Numbered from the stretch's first letter, positions 1-7,316 are shown. The stretch: 9,368 bases of DNA from JAAFIP01 sp043721235 (GCA_043721235.1 JAYSRE010000142.1:1-9368); one strand, 5' to 3'. Notes: generated from the letters alone by a model not told the origin. Numbers and translations are program-made.

Positions 1-126
1 CCAGTGTATTGAACGTGTTGCAAAGGATGCGTGGGCCTGTGGCAGCTTAAAGCAGCTTAAGCCCCAGTCTCCTTTGTAATTTTGACACTGAAAGTGCTTC
101 TGTCCCAAGCAAATGCATAGTTAGAA

Positions 127-143
127 GCTATTTATTTAATAGC
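127..143. repeat. AT-rich palindrome GCTATT-N5-AATAGC
   Basis: A perfect inverted repeat, GCTATT then TATTT then AATAGC. Its reverse complement matches the palindrome at 8562-8578 at 14 of 17 positions. Short palindromes of this type recur in intergenic spaces of Comamonadaceae genomes, so I read this as a dispersed intergenic repeat and not a dedicated operator. An operator role for the operon starting at 223 is not excluded. Confidence 0.5.
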
Positions 144-166
144 GTACGGCAAAAGCAAACCTGATG

Positions 167-183
167 TATGCCAAGCATATGCC
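167..183. promoter_or_regulatory. Candidate operator: TATGCC direct repeat with GCATATGC palindrome
   Basis: TATGCC occurs at 167-172 and 178-183, an 11-bp period (one helical turn). The self-complementary octamer GCATATGC lies at 175-182, about 40 nt before the first operon start. The position suits a regulator-binding site. No regulator gene is in the window and the motif is short, so chance remains quite possible. Confidence 0.2.
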
Positions 184-222
184 TAGCTTTTTACTAAGTT
201 AAAACAAGCGGCTAACACCACC

Positions 223-1185
223 ATGAGCGCACTTCCTTCGCCTGCTCCCATCGCCCAGCGCTTGGCCACGGCCACGCCCGCGCAGCTTGCCACCACCATG
301 CGCGGTTTGTCTGACCGCGCTATCGTTTGGCTGTTTGTCGCGCCCACCATGGCCTTGCTGTTGGCGGTCAATATTTTCCCATTGATCTGGACAGTCAAGC
401 TGTCGTTTACCAATTTTCGCGCCAACCGGCCCAATGCCGAAGTGTCCAGTGTGGGCATTGACAACTATGCAGCAATTTTGACCGACCCCGACGTGTGGGC
501 CGCCATGCAAACCACAGCGCATTTCGTGTTTTGGACGATTTTGCTGCAAACACTGATTGGTTTTGCACTGGCCTATTTGATCGACCGCAAGTTTCGCGGC
601 CATGGCTTTTGGACCACTCTGATTTTAATTCCCATGATGCTGTCGCCCGCAGTGGTGGGCAACTTCTGGGCTTTTTTATACCAACCCCAAACTGGTTTAT
701 TCAACACCGTGGTGGCATTTTTTACCGGCGTGTCACCGTCTTCATTTTCTATGCTGGGAGAAGTCAAGCTGGCGCCTTGGGCCATCATCATTGTCGACAC
801 CTGGATGTGGACACCGTATGTGATGCTGATTTGTCTGGCCGGGCTGCGCTCGATTCCTGACTATATTTACGAAGCCGCTGAGGTGGACCGGGCCTCCAGT
901 TGGCGGCAGTTTTGGTCTATTACGCTGCCCATGGTCTTGCCCTTCATCATGCTGGCGATACTGTTTCGCGGCATTGAAAACTTCAAGATGTTCGACATGG
1001 TGAATTTGCTGACCTCGGGTGGGCCAGGTTCGACCACGGAGGTGGCCTCTATTACGCTCAAACGCGAGGCCTTTGAAAAATGGCGCACAGGCTATTCCTC
1101 GGCATTTGCCATCATCCTTTTCGTGGCGGTATTTGGCTTGGCCAACATCTACGTCAAAGCGCTCAACCACATCAAAAACCGGTAA
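223..1185 (+). CDS. Carbohydrate ABC transporter permease (CUT1, MalF/UgpA-like; GlpP-like)
   Basis: Inner-membrane permease, one of two that form the translocation pore of a sugar or polyol importer. The 320-residue protein has about six hydrophobic segments, roughly 33-56, 100-120, 130-153, 186-206, 231-251 and 293-313. The cytoplasmic EAA loop that docks on the ATPase begins at E217 (EAAEVDRASSWRQFW, then LP). The GGPGSTTEV stretch before the last helix is typical of MalF/UgpA-like permeases. The second permease follows after 7 nt, so the two are co-transcribed. The start at 223 has no clear Shine-Dalgarno. An in-frame ATG at 298 (Met26) would remove a low-complexity Ala/Pro N-terminus and is a real alternative. 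By resemblance of the gene set it corresponds to GlpP of the rhizobial glycerol importer; the substrate here is unproven. Confidence 0.88.
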   Translation: MSALPSPAPIAQRLATATPAQLATTMRGLSDRAIVWLFVAPTMALLLAVNIFPLIWTVKLSFTNFRANRPNAEVSSVGIDNYAAILTDPDVWAAMQTTAHFVFWTILLQTLIGFALAYLIDRKFRGHGFWTTLILIPMMLSPAVVGNFWAFLYQPQTGLFNTVVAFFTGVSPSSFSMLGEVKLAPWAIIIVDTWMWTPYVMLICLAGLRSIPDYIYEAAEVDRASSWRQFWSITLPMVLPFIMLAILFRGIENFKMFDMVNLLTSGGPGSTTEVASITLKREAFEKWRTGYSSAFAIILFVAVFGLANIYVKALNHIKNR

Positions 1186-1192
1186 ATTGCAT

Positions 1193-2164
1193 ATGCAAAG
1201 CATCGTTAAAAAGCCCGGCCTCAGCACCGCGCACTCTGTTGTTGAGCCCTCGGGCAGCGCCCGCTGGACAGCGGGCATACTGGTCGCAATATACGCCTTG
1301 GTCACGCTTATTCCGCTGGTCTGGATCATCATGACCGGGTTTAAAACCCCCAGCGATGCCATCAGTTATCCGCCCAAAATTATTTTCAGCCCCTCGGTCG
1401 AAGGCTATTGCAACCTGTTTACCACCCGCTCGCGCCAAACGCCTGAGTACATTGCCGCTTTGCCACCGGCCGCAGGCAACTGCGAGCAGATCGCACGCGA
1501 CCAGCAAATGGTGGTGGCGGGTGCATCGAATTTCTTACCGCGCTTTACCAATTCGCTCATCATTGCTTTTGGCTCCACCGTGCTGTCGGTGGGTTTTGGC
1601 GTGATGGCTGCGTATGCGTTCTCGCGTTTTAAGGTGCCTTTGAAAGACGATCTACTGTTTTTCATCTTGTCCACACGCATGATGCCGCCCATTGCCGTGG
1701 CGATTCCGATTTTTTTGATGTACCGGGAGCTGGGTTTGTCAGACACCCGCTTGGGCATGATTTTGCTGTACAGCGCTGTTAACGTGTCGCTGGCAGTGTG
1801 GCTGCTCAAAGGCTTTATGGACGAAATTCCGCGTGAATACGAGGAAGCCGCCATGGTCGATGGCTACACCCGGCTGCAGGCGTTTCGCAAGGTCGTGCTG
1901 CCGCAGGCCACCACCGGTATTGTGGCTACCTCCATTTTTTGCCTGATTTTTGCCTGGAACGAATATGCGTTTGCCGTGCTGCTCACCTCGGGCACCGCGC
2001 AAACTGCGCCGCCTTTTATCCCCATCATCATTGGCGAGGGTGGCATGGACTGGCCAGCGGTTGCGGCAGGTACCACCCTGTTTTTAGCGCCGATACTGGT
2101 GTTTACCGTGCTGTTGCGCAAGCATTTGCTGCGCGGTATCACCTTTGGCGCAGTCAGAAAGTAA
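1193..2164 (+). CDS. Carbohydrate ABC transporter permease (CUT1, MalG/UgpE-like; GlpQ-like)
   Basis: Second inner-membrane pore subunit, 323 residues. The first helix is at about 27-48 and the EAA loop at 218-236 (EAAMVDGYTRLQAFRKVVLP). The C-terminus LLRKHLLRGITFGAVRK is a typical MalG-like ending. The frame stays open upstream to 1019, but that part overlaps the first permease in another frame and reads as non-membrane sequence. ATG 1193, 7 nt after the upstream stop, is the sensible start, although no strong Shine-Dalgarno is visible. The loop between helix 1 and helix 2 (about residues 52-118) is long for MalG-type permeases. It carries two cysteines, C73 and C97, and should face the periplasm. 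I recall the same long loop in related permeases from rhizobia and Comamonadaceae, so it looks like a subfamily trait and not a local insertion. Confidence 0.9.
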   Translation: MQSIVKKPGLSTAHSVVEPSGSARWTAGILVAIYALVTLIPLVWIIMTGFKTPSDAISYPPKIIFSPSVEGYCNLFTTRSRQTPEYIAALPPAAGNCEQIARDQQMVVAGASNFLPRFTNSLIIAFGSTVLSVGFGVMAAYAFSRFKVPLKDDLLFFILSTRMMPPIAVAIPIFLMYRELGLSDTRLGMILLYSAVNVSLAVWLLKGFMDEIPREYEEAAMVDGYTRLQAFRKVVLPQATTGIVATSIFCLIFAWNEYAFAVLLTSGTAQTAPPFIPIIIGEGGMDWPAVAAGTTLFLAPILVFTVLLRKHLLRGITFGAVRK

Positions 2165-2167
2165 GCC

Positions 2168-2383
2168 ATGTCGAACCTCCTTGCGACCCCCCCGGCAGCT
2201 TCTGCCAAGACCAAACCACTCTGGCTGCGCCGGGGCGCGATGGAGGCTATAGCCTGCGGCGTGATTGCGCTGGGCATTTTTATGCTGCTGCAACCCTTTG
2301 CCTTGGTGCTGTACACCTACTCGTTTGTCGTCATGTTCGCTGGCACGGTGATGTTCATGCTTGTGTCAAAGCTGCCTGACTAA
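2168..2383 (+). CDS. Small two-helix membrane protein of the ABC importer (GlpU-like)
   Basis: A 71-residue protein starting 3 nt after the second permease. The first 20 or so residues are polar and Ala/Pro-rich and end in a basic patch (KTKPLWLRR). Two hydrophobic segments follow at about 25-45 and 48-66, then a short charged tail. By the positive-inside rule the N-terminus should be cytoplasmic. It has no catalytic motif. Its place between permeases and ATPases matches the small hypothetical membrane protein GlpU of glpSTPQUV operons, whose exact function I do not know. Its size, spacing and hydrophobicity argue for a real gene. Likely roles are stabilising or tuning the permease pair; this is inference. 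Confidence 0.75.
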   Translation: MSNLLATPPAASAKTKPLWLRRGAMEAIACGVIALGIFMLLQPFALVLYTYSFVVMFAGTVMFMLVSKLPD

Positions 2384-2407
2384 ACTTTTCAAATCCACCC
2401 CCTACTT

Positions 2408-3523
2408 ATGGCCGAAATCCGAGTCCAAAACCTGCACAAAGCCTTTGCCGAATTCACAGCGGTTAAAGACTCAAGCTTTACCGTCAAAGACGGTGAATTT
2501 TTTTGCTTGCTGGGGCCGTCTGGCTGCGGCAAAACCACCACCTTGCGCATGATCGCTGGGTTGGAGCTTCCTACCTCAGGCGAGATATTTTTAGGCCATA
2601 AAAACGTCACCAACCAGCGTGCCTCGCAGCGCGATATCGCCTTTGTGTTTCAGCTGTTTGCGCTGTACCCCCACATGAACGTGCGCCAAAATATTGCCTT
2701 TCCGCTGGTGTCGCAAGGCATGCCCAAAGCCGAAATTACCCAACGCGTGATGGACGCCGCCCGCACCTTGCAAATTACGCACCTTTTAAAGAGCCCCGTG
2801 TCTGGTTTGTCCAGCGGCGACCGCCAGCGGGTGGCGCTGGGGCGGGCTATTGTTAGAAAACCTATGGCCTTTATGATGGACGAACCCTTGGGTGCGCTGG
2901 ACGCTGAATTCAGAGAGCTGATGTGCGGCGAACTGCGCAGCTTGCACGACCGCCTTCAAGCCACCACCGTGTATGTCACGCACGACCAGCGCGAAGCCAT
3001 GTCGATGGCCGACACTATTGCCATCATGAACCAAGGCACGGTAGAGCAACTTGGCTCACCGCAAGAGGTGTACGAACGGCCTGCATCGGTGTTTGTGGCG
3101 GACTTTGTAGGCGCACCTGCCATGAACTTTTTACCCTTTGAAGGCGGCTTTGCAGTCGGTGCCAGCCAGGCCATGCTGGGTGACCAAGCACAAGCCATAC
3201 CTGTGCTGCGCGAGGAGGTCTCGCCCCGGCCACTGCTGCTGGGCGTACGGCCCGAACATGTGCGCCTGTCAGACAGCGCCCCACTCAGGGCCAAGGTGCT
3301 GGGCACTGAGTACTTGGGCCATAACCAGATTGTGATTGTGCAGACCGCTGGCGGTGCCAGGCTGCGGGCCAAGGTCAGTGTGCAGCAGCGCGCTATGCGC
3401 GGTGATGCCGTGGGGCTGGCGTTTGACGCGGCTGAAATATCGCTGTTTGACACCGCCTCTGGTCGGGCTTTGCAAACCGCCCGTTACGACACACCTTTGG
3501 CAGGGACAGCGCGCCATGGCTGA
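2408..3523 (+). CDS. Sugar/polyol ABC transporter ATP-binding protein 1 (GlpS-like, atypical signature)
   Basis: Cytoplasmic ATPase of the importer, 371 residues. Walker A is GPSGCGKT at 36-43, the Q-loop glutamine is Q82, Walker B ends in D158-E159, and the switch histidine is H192 (VTHDQ). The ABC signature at 134-138 reads LSSGD where LSGGQ is usual. Residues from about 236 form the C-terminal regulatory region of MalK/UgpC-type ATPases, including LGVRPEHVRL. The gene follows the small membrane protein by 24 nt. No Shine-Dalgarno precedes ATG 2408: the leader is pyrimidine-rich, so translation may depend on coupling. The 3' end overlaps the next ATPase gene by 8 bp. With the second ATPase it most likely forms a heterodimer on the two permeases. 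Confidence 0.9.
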   Translation: MAEIRVQNLHKAFAEFTAVKDSSFTVKDGEFFCLLGPSGCGKTTTLRMIAGLELPTSGEIFLGHKNVTNQRASQRDIAFVFQLFALYPHMNVRQNIAFPLVSQGMPKAEITQRVMDAARTLQITHLLKSPVSGLSSGDRQRVALGRAIVRKPMAFMMDEPLGALDAEFRELMCGELRSLHDRLQATTVYVTHDQREAMSMADTIAIMNQGTVEQLGSPQEVYERPASVFVADFVGAPAMNFLPFEGGFAVGASQAMLGDQAQAIPVLREEVSPRPLLLGVRPEHVRLSDSAPLRAKVLGTEYLGHNQIVIVQTAGGARLRAKVSVQQRAMRGDAVGLAFDAAEISLFDTASGRALQTARYDTPLAGTARHG

Positions 3524-4577
3524 TGTACAACTGACAAATTTAGGCAAGCGCTTTGGCAGCATTGAGGCTGTATCCGGTGTGAATTTGCACGCCGCCAGTG
3601 GCGAATTTATTGTGCTGCTTGGCCCCAGTGGTGCGGGCAAAACCACCACGCTGCGCCTGGTGGCCGGGCTGGAAACCCCCGATGCAGGCCAAGTGCACAT
3701 CGGTGAGCGAGAAGTAACCAAGCTGGCACCGGCTTTGCGCGATGTGGCCTTTGTATTTCAGCAGTATTCGCTGTACCCGCACTTAAGCGTGTTTGACAAT
3801 TTGGCCTTCCCCTTGCGCTCGCCCATGCGGCCCACGCCAGAACCAGAGATCAAGCGCAAGGTGCTAGAAATTGCAAGCATGCTGCGCATTGACGACAAAT
3901 TGCAAAACCCGGCTACCAAACTGTCGGGTGGGCAAATGCAGCGGGTTGCGATAGGCCGGGCGCTGGTGCGCAGCCCCGCACTGTATTTGATGGACGAGCC
4001 CTTGTCCTCCCTGGATGCCAAGCTGCGCAACGATTTGCGCTTAGAGCTTAAGCGGGTGCAGCAAGACATGGGTGCCACCATGCTGTATGTAACCCACGAC
4101 CAGACCGAGGCTTTGACCATGGCCACCCGCATTGGCGTGCTGGATGCCGGCCGCTTGGTGCAACTGGGCACACCGCAAGAGGTGTACGAGAACCCGCAAA
4201 CCGTACAGGCTGCCTCACGCTTGGGCTCACCGCGCATCAATTTACTGTCGCGTTCAGACGTGGGCAGATTGGGCCTGCCGCCCAACGCCCAAACCATTGG
4301 CGTGCGTTCTGAGGGCATGACTGTTGCGGCGCTGCACAAAGGTGCTGGTCAAGGGGGCCAGCAGGCGGCGCACGTAACAGGCCATATTCAGCGCATTGAA
4401 CACATCAGCGATGAGCGCCACCTGCATTTGCGCATGGGCCCCAGCGGCCAAGCTGCACCGGTGGAAATGGTCACGCTATGCCATGACCTGACTGGACTGC
4501 AAACAGGCTGCGAGGTAGCAGTGTGTTTTACCGCCCCCTTGTTTTTTGATGCTGCGGGCCAGCGCATGGCGGCTTGA
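3516..4577 (+). CDS. Sugar/polyol ABC transporter ATP-binding protein 2 (GlpT-like, canonical signature)
   Basis: Second cytoplasmic ATPase, 353 residues from ATG 3516. The frame is open further upstream to 3336, but ATG 3516 lies within the stop of ATPase 1 (8-bp overlap), has AGGGA at 3502-3506 upstream, and begins with the normal ABC N-terminus (MADVQLTNLGKRFG). Walker A is GPSGAGKT at 36-43, Q-loop Q82, canonical signature LSGGQ at 136-140, Walker B D160-E161, and switch histidine H194. The C-terminal third is a MalK-type regulatory domain, with IGVRSEGM where IGVRPE is more usual. The overlap implies translational coupling, which would give balanced amounts of the two ATPases. The two proteins are clearly different in sequence, so this is an ancient pair and not a recent duplication. 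Confidence 0.9.
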   Translation: MADVQLTNLGKRFGSIEAVSGVNLHAASGEFIVLLGPSGAGKTTTLRLVAGLETPDAGQVHIGEREVTKLAPALRDVAFVFQQYSLYPHLSVFDNLAFPLRSPMRPTPEPEIKRKVLEIASMLRIDDKLQNPATKLSGGQMQRVAIGRALVRSPALYLMDEPLSSLDAKLRNDLRLELKRVQQDMGATMLYVTHDQTEALTMATRIGVLDAGRLVQLGTPQEVYENPQTVQAASRLGSPRINLLSRSDVGRLGLPPNAQTIGVRSEGMTVAALHKGAGQGGQQAAHVTGHIQRIEHISDERHLHLRMGPSGQAAPVEMVTLCHDLTGLQTGCEVAVCFTAPLFFDAAGQRMAA

Positions 4578-4594
4578 AATTAATACTGCACCCA

Positions 4595-4603
4595 TTAGGA
4601 GAC
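4595..4603 (+). promoter_or_regulatory. Strong Shine-Dalgarno of dhaL (TTAGGAGAC)
   Basis: AGGAG at 4597-4601 lies 7 nt before ATG 4609. The site decides the dhaL start against the longer in-frame opening at 4546, which would overlap ATPase 2. The same nonamer recurs at 6248-6256 before the TIM-barrel gene. Confidence 0.7.
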
Positions 4604-4608
4604 CCCGC

Positions 4609-5220
4609 ATGAATACCCACCGCGCGATCCAAAGCGCCACACAAACGCTGATAGACCATGTAGACGAGCTCACTGCCCTTGACCAGGCTATTGGCGATGG
4701 CGACCACGGCCTGAACATGCGCCGGGGCAGCATGGCGATTTTGGCCAAACTGCCTGAACTGGAAGGCCAGAGTTTGAATGCGGTGCTCAAAGCCCTTGGC
4801 ATGCTGTGCATGGGCACTATTGGTGGCTCGTCTGGCCCGGTGTTTGGCACGCTGCTGGTCACCCTAGGCAAAGAGCTACCCGCGGCGCCAGCGCCCATGG
4901 GCCCGGCAGATGTTGCGGCGGCACTGGCCACCAGCATTGCGGCCTTGACCAAACTTGGCAAGGCCCAGGTGGGCCAAAAAACCCTGCTGGATGTGCTGGA
5001 CCCGGTGCAAAAGGTGCTGGCCACAGGGGGCGACCACATGCTCGACCGGGTGCGGCAATGCGCCCATGCCAGCGCCAGCGCCACGGCACATATGGACGCC
5101 AGCCGGGGCCGGGCTTCTTTTTTAGGGGACAGGGCGTTGGGCCATGTTGACCCTGGCTCACGTTCGATGGCGCTGATTATTGGTGCCGTGTGCGATGCCA
5201 TGCAAACCTCTGCACCTTAA
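4609..5220 (+). CDS. dhaL: Dihydroxyacetone kinase, subunit DhaL (nucleotide-binding)
   Basis: The ADP/ATP-binding subunit of a dihydroxyacetone-type kinase, working with DhaK in the cytoplasm; 203 residues, the normal DhaL length. The magnesium-binding aspartates are D25, D30 and D32 in LDQAIGDGDHGLNM. The glycine-rich GGSSGP is at 72-77, D128 lies in LDVLDPV, and the C-terminal nucleotide-site motif (RGRASFLGDRALGHVDPG) is at 166-183. All match E. coli DhaL motif by motif. The start is fixed by a strong Shine-Dalgarno. DhaK follows after 28 nt. No DhaM (the PTS phosphodonor subunit) is in the window, so the phosphoryl donor could be ATP directly, or PEP through a DhaM encoded elsewhere. Close homologues act on erythrulose, so the substrate could be a tetrulose. 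Confidence 0.92.
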   Translation: MNTHRAIQSATQTLIDHVDELTALDQAIGDGDHGLNMRRGSMAILAKLPELEGQSLNAVLKALGMLCMGTIGGSSGPVFGTLLVTLGKELPAAPAPMGPADVAAALATSIAALTKLGKAQVGQKTLLDVLDPVQKVLATGGDHMLDRVRQCAHASASATAHMDASRGRASFLGDRALGHVDPGSRSMALIIGAVCDAMQTSAP

Positions 5221-5248
5221 TGTAAGTCTTTCAATCCATTACCAAGCT

Positions 5249-6238
5249 ATGAAAAAAATTATCAACCACGTAGACACGGTGCTGTCTGAATCACTGGACG
5301 GTATGGCACTGGCGCACAGCGATCTGTTGCATCTGGGGGCTAACTGCCAGTATGTTGCGCGGCGCAAAACCAAGCCCGGTAAAGTTGCGCTGATCTCGGG
5401 CGGCGGCTCTGGCCACGAACCACTGCATGCCGGCTTTGTGGGCTACGGCATGCTGGATGCTGCCTGCCCAGGGCAAATATTCACCTCGCCCACGCCTGAC
5501 CAAATGCTAGCGGCAGCCAGCGCAGTAGATGGCGGTGCGGGCGTGCTGTTCATTGTAAAAAATTACTCTGGCGACATGATGAATTTTCATATGGCTGCCG
5601 AGATGCTGGACGTAGACAATGAGACCGTGCTGGTCAACGACGATGTGGCGGTCGAAAACTCCACCCACACCACCGGCAGGCGCGGCGTAGCGGGCACGGT
5701 GATTGTTGAAAAAATTGTCGGTGCCGCCGCCGAGCGTGGCGACAGCCTGGCCGACTGTAAAGCCCTGGGCGACGCGGTCAACACCGCCACAGCCTCTATG
5801 GGAGTGGCTTTAACCTCGTGCATCGTGCCCGCCGTAGGTAAACCCACATTCCAGATCAATGCAGACGAGATGGAAATGGGCGTGGGTATTCACGGCGAAC
5901 CGGGCCGCCGCCGCGTGGCAATGGAAAGCGCCGACAAAATTGCCGCTGAACTGATCGAAGCCATTTTGAAAGACCTGGCCTTGCCGCAAGGCCAGCGGGT
6001 GATTTTGCTGGTCAACGGCTTTGGCGGCACACCGCTGATGGAGCTGTATGTGCTGGTCAATGCCGCACACAAAGTGCTTGCCGCTGCCGGTGTCAAAGTG
6101 GCGCGTCACTTAACAGGTAATTATGTAACCTCGCTAGAAATGGCGGGTGCGTCCATTACCGTGTGCGCTGTAGACGATGCGCTGCTGGCTTTGTGGGATG
6201 CACCGGTGCACACGCCCGCCTTGCGCTGGGGCATGTAA
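5249..6238 (+). CDS. dhaK: Dihydroxyacetone kinase, subunit DhaK (ketose-binding)
   Basis: Ketose-binding subunit, 329 residues. It transfers a phosphoryl group from DhaL-bound nucleotide to dihydroxyacetone or a related short ketose. The catalytic set is intact: H56 in GGGSGHEP, D109 in KNYSGD, and H215 in GIHGEPG, the residue that binds the substrate carbonyl covalently (H218 in E. coli DhaK). The C-terminus ALWDAPVHTPALRWG is the family ending. The start at 5249 is chosen because MKKIINHVD is the usual DhaK N-terminus; the frame is open to 5180, inside dhaL. The Shine-Dalgarno is weak, so coupling to dhaL translation is likely. There is no fused DhaL domain, unlike the single-chain ATP-dependent enzymes. 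The active-site residues do not separate dihydroxyacetone from L- or D-erythrulose as substrate. Confidence 0.93.
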   Translation: MKKIINHVDTVLSESLDGMALAHSDLLHLGANCQYVARRKTKPGKVALISGGGSGHEPLHAGFVGYGMLDAACPGQIFTSPTPDQMLAAASAVDGGAGVLFIVKNYSGDMMNFHMAAEMLDVDNETVLVNDDVAVENSTHTTGRRGVAGTVIVEKIVGAAAERGDSLADCKALGDAVNTATASMGVALTSCIVPAVGKPTFQINADEMEMGVGIHGEPGRRRVAMESADKIAAELIEAILKDLALPQGQRVILLVNGFGGTPLMELYVLVNAAHKVLAAAGVKVARHLTGNYVTSLEMAGASITVCAVDDALLALWDAPVHTPALRWGM

Positions 6239-6247
6239 CTGTCAACC

Positions 6248-6256
6248 TTAGGAGAC
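6248..6256 (+). promoter_or_regulatory. Shine-Dalgarno of the TIM-barrel gene (TTAGGAGAC)
   Basis: AGGAG at 6250-6254 lies 3 nt before ATG 6258 and 6 nt before ATG 6261. The spacing favours the second ATG as the start. The nonamer is identical to the dhaL site at 4595-4603. Confidence 0.6.
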
Positions 6257-6260
6257 TATG

Positions 6261-7316
6261 ATGAAAACAATCAAAGGCCCGGCCATATTTTTGGCCCAGT
6301 TTGCGGGAGATACCGCGCCGTTCAATTCGCTGGACTCTATTGCCAAATGGGCGGGTGCTCTGGGCTACAAGGGCCTGCAAATTCCCAGTTGGGATGCACG
6401 CCTTTTTGACCTGCACAAAGCAGCCACCAGCACAGACTATTGCCAGCAAGTGCAGGGCACACTGGCGCAGTACGGTCTGCAGATCACCGAGCTGTCTACC
6501 CACCTGCAAGGCCAGTTGGTCGCAGTGCACCCGGCGTATGACGCTGGTTTTGATGGCTTTGCAGCGCCCGAGGTGCGCGCCAACCCAGTAGCGCGCCAGC
6601 AATGGGCGGTGGGGCAGATGCTGCTGGCAGCCAAAGCCTCTAAAAACCTTGGGCTGAACGCCCATGCCACCTTTTCGGGTGCGCTGGCCTGGCCGTATTT
6701 GTATTCTTGGCCACCGCGCCCACCGGGCTTGATAGAAGAAGCCTTTGACGAGCTAGCCCGGCGCTGGCGGCCCATATTGGACGCGTTTGACGACGCAGGC
6801 GTTGATGTGTGCTACGAAATTCACCCCGGTGAAGACCTGCACGATGGCGAGACGTTTGAGATGTTTTTAGACCGCTTGCAAGGCCACAAACGCGCCTGCT
6901 TGCTGTATGACCCAAGCCATTTTGTGCTGCAGCAGCTGAACTACCTGGACTACATTGATTTCTACCACGAACGCATTAAGATTTTTCATGTCAAAGATGC
7001 AGAATTTAACCCTACCGGCAAACAAGGCGTGTATGGCGGCTTTCAGCCTTGGCTCAAGCGGGCAGGGCGTTTTCGCTCCCTGGGCGATGGGCAGGTTAAT
7101 TTCCCGGCGATATTCTCCAAAATGGCGGGCTACGACTTTGACGGCTGGGCGGTGCTAGAGTGGGAATGCTGCATAAAGCACCCAGAAGACGGCGCGCGCG
7201 AAGGTGCCAAATTTATTGCCGACCACATTATTCGCGTCGCCGAGCGCGCATTTGACGACTTTGCCGGTGGCGGTGTTAACACGGCTGCCAACAAGAAGAT
7301 GCTGGGCATACTTTAA
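6261..7316 (+). CDS. Sugar phosphate isomerase/epimerase family TIM-barrel protein
   Basis: Xylose-isomerase-like TIM barrel (COG1082 / AP endonuclease 2 superfamily), 351 residues, cytoplasmic. Members isomerise, epimerise, dehydrate or cleave sugars and inosose-like compounds with a divalent metal. The likely metal ligands are E186 (YEIHPGED), D217 (YDPSH), H243 (HVKD) and E300 (VLEWE), the usual E-D-H-E set, with H188 and H220 nearby. The N-terminus KTIKGPAIFLAQFAGD and the C-terminal NTAANKKMLGIL are ones I associate with a long (about 350-residue) subfamily encoded next to Gfo/Idh/MocA oxidoreductases. Two adjacent ATGs exist (6258, 6261); Shine-Dalgarno spacing and the usual family start favour 6261. 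It probably handles the keto product of, or the substrate for, the oxidoreductase that follows after 27 nt. The exact reaction cannot be told from the sequence. Confidence 0.87.
   Translation: MKTIKGPAIFLAQFAGDTAPFNSLDSIAKWAGALGYKGLQIPSWDARLFDLHKAATSTDYCQQVQGTLAQYGLQITELSTHLQGQLVAVHPAYDAGFDGFAAPEVRANPVARQQWAVGQMLLAAKASKNLGLNAHATFSGALAWPYLYSWPPRPPGLIEEAFDELARRWRPILDAFDDAGVDVCYEIHPGEDLHDGETFEMFLDRLQGHKRACLLYDPSHFVLQQLNYLDYIDFYHERIKIFHVKDAEFNPTGKQGVYGGFQPWLKRAGRFRSLGDGQVNFPAIFSKMAGYDFDGWAVLEWECCIKHPEDGAREGAKFIADHIIRVAERAFDDFAGGGVNTAANKKMLGIL

Larger units (their letters stand above)
1..222. other. Upstream non-coding region / probable operon leader
   Basis: No gene can be supported here. Two frames stay open from the left edge and stop at 48-50 (TAA) and 77-79 (TAA). 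Either could be the C-terminus of an upstream gene, but the fragments of 15 and 25 residues are too short to recognise. A near-tandem repeat GCAGCTTAA lies at 42-50 and 52-60. A TTGACA hexamer sits at 82-87, but no convincing -10 box follows at 16-18 nt, so I do not call a promoter. The stretch 120-222 is AT-richer than the genes and holds a palindrome (127-143) and a small repeat cluster (167-183), so operon control is likely to be located here. Confidence 0.5.

Noticed and set aside
42..60. GCAGCTTAA near-tandem repeat as an iteron or CRISPR-like array
   Set aside because: Only two copies, one base apart; no further units or regular spacing.
82..140. TTGACA at 82-87 as the -35 box of an operon promoter
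   Set aside because: No hexamer resembling TATAAT lies 16-18 nt downstream; the AT-rich stretch near 131-140 is too far away.
742..1362. A 206-codon minus-strand open frame across the two permeases
   Set aside because: It crosses the junction of two well-supported permease genes and has no membrane or domain pattern of its own.
4476..5201. A 241-codon open frame on the minus strand across dhaL
   Set aside because: Fully antisense to a clear dhaL with intact active-site motifs; its composition is Ser/Ala/Pro-rich with no recognisable domain, as expected for a frame shadow in GC-biased DNA.
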